Positions 6,794-8,143 of a DNA stretch of 8,143 nucleotides are shown here, one piece after another. The notes under the pieces were generated by a model. It saw only the letters and a list, made by a program, of their open reading frames with translations. It was not told the origin of the DNA and searched no databases. The DNA is from Cellvibrionales bacterium. GTDB lineage: Bacteria; Pseudomonadota; Gammaproteobacteria; Pseudomonadales; JAHEGP01. Numbering within the stretch: the stretch's first letter is position 1; every line of letters begins with the position of its first letter. The DNA lies in assembly GCA_024645065.1 (NCBI GenBank), contig JAHEGP010000142.1:1-8143 (forward strand), read 5' to 3'. A program made the translations under genes and the position numbers.

Positions 6794-6815
6794 CCGTTTT
6801 ATTAATTGCATCCGT
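6780..6815. repeat. Perfect tandem duplication of an 18-bp AT-rich unit upstream of the operon
   Basis: The unit TTTATTAATTGCATCCGT occurs at 6780-6797 and again at 6798-6815, directly adjacent and identical. On the transcribed (minus) strand it reads ACGGATGCAATTAATAAA. It lies 64 to 99 bases upstream of the operon's start codon, in an AT-rich patch of a moderately GC-rich sequence. Possible roles are a duplicated regulator-binding site or an UP-element-like promoter part. A weaker related stretch, TTTATTACCG, lies at about 6848-6857. The repeat is certain; the function is inferred. Confidence 0.85.
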
Positions 6816-6973
6816 GCTGCCGCATCATGTTCAGCAAAACGTCGCATTTTATTACCGCCAAGTTAATCACAAAGCTCGCCGCAATGCAGTAATTAATCAG
6901 GCCAGTAAAGCGCGGTGGGCCGCTGGGGACTATTGGCTTGCGATACGCTGATCCAGCGGGCTGGTATTTTACT

Positions 6974-6991
6974 CTGGAACCGTTATTCCAG
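6974..6991 (-). repeat. Hairpin spanning the ligA stop codon
   Basis: The minus strand reads CTGGAATAACGGTTCCAG. This is a perfect six-base stem around a six-base loop whose first three bases are the ligA stop codon TAA (6985-6983). Further pairs extend it across one mismatch. It may protect or help to end the ligA mRNA. The bases after it are A-rich, not T-rich, so it is not a standard intrinsic terminator. Weaker GC stems at 6953-6964 and 6912-6923 also lack a T-tract. Confidence 0.4.
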
Positions 6992-8143
6992 GGTCTCGAG
7001 CATCGCCAGCAATGCGGCTTCGTCCATTATTGCTATACCGAGTTGCTCGGCTTTTTGCAGTTTGGAGCCGGCGCCCGGGCCAGCGACCAGATCCGTGGTT
7101 TTGGCGGATACCGACCCAGCCACCCTGGCGCCGAGATCCTGCAGCCGGGCCCTGGCCTCGTCACGTGGCATGGTCTCCAGAGTGCCCGTCAGCACAAAAG
7201 TTCGTCCTTGCAAGGGCAATGACGCTTTATCCGGAGCCTGACCGTCCTCCCAATACACACCCTCGGCCTGAAGCTTGCGGATGACTTCCAGGTTGTGAGG
7301 GGCAGCAAAAAATCGCGAAATGTGCTGCGCCACCACTGGTCCCACATCGGGGACACGCTGCAAAGTTTCACAGTCCGCCGCGATGACGGCTTCGAGGGTA
7401 CCGAAGTAGCGATACAAGGCCAGGGCTGTGGCCTCCCCCACCTCTCGAATACCCAGCGCGAATAAAAAACGCGGCAAGGTGGTTGCTTTGCTGGCTTCGA
7501 TCGCCGCCAACAGTTTAGCGGCTGATTTCTCGCCACTGCGCTCCAGTTGCAGTAGCTCAGGTAGCTCCAATCGGTAGATATCGGACACGTTTCGAACCAG
7601 GCCCTCAGCAACCAGTTGTTCCACCAGCTTATCCCCGAGACCGTCAATATCCATAGCCTTGCGAGATACGAAATGCTTGATGGACTGCTTTTGTTGAGCG
7701 GAGCAGAACAAACCGCCGGTGCAGCGCAAAGCCGCTTCTCCCTCTACCTTTTCTACCGGAGACTGACAAATGGGGCATTGCCGCGGTATCTCTACCGGCC
7801 GAGTGTTCGCCGGACGATGGTCCAGTACTACCCGCACCACCTGGGGAATCACATCACCGGCCCGACGCACGATAACCTGGTCACCTATTTGCAGACCAAG
7901 GCGCTCAATCTCGTCAAAGTTGTGCAAGGTCGCGTTACTCACGGTTACCCCCCCAACGAACACCGGCTCCAGCCGCGCTACCGGGGTGATCGCGCCTGTC
8001 CTGCCCACCTGATACTCCACGTCCAGTAGCCGGGTCATTTCTTCCTGGGCGGGAAACTTGTAGGCGATTGCCCAGCGAGGGGCCCTGGAGACAAAACCCA
8101 GCGCCTGCTGCAGGGGTATGCTATCGACTTTATAGACAATGCC
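6983..8143 (-). CDS. ligA: NAD-dependent DNA ligase LigA, C-terminal 386 residues
   Basis: The frame is open across the right edge, so the start and most of the adenylation domain are outside. The visible 386 residues match the last part of a LigA of about 670 residues. They begin at the end of the nucleotidyltransferase domain, with the active-site lysine motifs YKVDS (residues 4-8) and AYKFPAQEE (27-35). The OB fold follows, with VGRTGAITPVARLEP and RRAGDVIPQVV. Next is a four-cysteine zinc finger, C123-x2-C126-x14-C141-x5-C147, spaced as in E. coli LigA. Helix-hairpin-helix repeats include DIDGLGDKLVEQL, FALGIREVGEATA and VPDVGPVVAQHI. A C-terminal BRCT domain (about 310-386) starts at LQGRTFVLTGTLE. 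The enzyme seals nicks in replication and repair using NAD+. An internal ATG at 8038 is not the start. All visible motifs are intact, so it looks functional. Confidence 0.98.
   Translation of the reverse strand, partial: GIVYKVDSIPLQQALGFVSRAPRWAIAYKFPAQEEMTRLLDVEYQVGRTGAITPVARLEPVFVGGVTVSNATLHNFDEIERLGLQIGDQVIVRRAGDVIPQVVRVVLDHRPANTRPVEIPRQCPICQSPVEKVEGEAALRCTGGLFCSAQQKQSIKHFVSRKAMDIDGLGDKLVEQLVAEGLVRNVSDIYRLELPELLQLERSGEKSAAKLLAAIEASKATTLPRFLFALGIREVGEATALALYRYFGTLEAVIAADCETLQRVPDVGPVVAQHISRFFAAPHNLEVIRKLQAEGVYWEDGQAPDKASLPLQGRTFVLTGTLETMPRDEARARLQDLGARVAGSVSAKTTDLVAGPGAGSKLQKAEQLGIAIMDEAALLAMLETLE

Noticed and set aside
6900..6930. GC-rich stem GCGG-TGGG-CCGC in the ligA-operon gap as a terminator
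   Set aside because: Only four base pairs, with no run of T on either strand.
7983..8038. ATG at 8038 as the ligA start
   Set aside because: The frame continues upstream to the window edge with conserved LigA sequence, including the lysine motifs, so this is an internal methionine.

Overview
The window suggests a gammaproteobacterium, probably a marine aerobe of the Halieaceae/Cellvibrionales kind. This is an inference from the look of the proteins (a gammaproteobacterial-type LigA and a 2-oxoacid oxidoreductase operon with a GltD-like partner) and from the moderately high GC. No RNA gene is present to fix the taxonomy. Every gene I can support lies on the minus strand, so the window reads right to left. 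I see no tRNA, rRNA, CRISPR array, insertion sequence or phage gene.

Right end (8143 to 6983): the C-terminal half of NAD-dependent DNA ligase LigA, whose start lies outside the window. A 266-bp gap (6982 to 6717) follows. It holds a perfect tandem 18-bp repeat and a plausible promoter for the next operon.

Centre (6716 to 2039): a tightly coupled three-gene operon. It encodes a GltD-like FAD/NAD(P) oxidoreductase with iron-sulfur domains at both ends, then a fused gamma-alpha subunit and a beta subunit of a 2-oxoacid:acceptor oxidoreductase. Both junctions are 4-bp ATGA stop/start overlaps, which points to translational coupling and fixed stoichiometry. The likely joint job is CoA-dependent oxidative decarboxylation of a 2-oxoacid in the alpha/beta part. 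Electrons would leave through the beta [4Fe-4S] cluster and the fused ferredoxin domain of the flavoprotein to NAD(P). This is the most interesting system in the window.

Left part (1951 to 1): a decayed class I SAM-dependent methyltransferase that has lost its middle and changed frame. After it come a four-helix MAPEG-family membrane protein, a VanZ-family membrane protein, and the N-terminal part of a flavodoxin-like protein overlapping VanZ by an ATGA. The last two probably form a small operon of unknown role.

No gene-free stretch exceeds 300 bases. The largest gaps are 6717-6982 (repeat and promoter), 584-803 (weak candidate promoter and inverted repeats) and 1236-1419 (a leader hairpin only).
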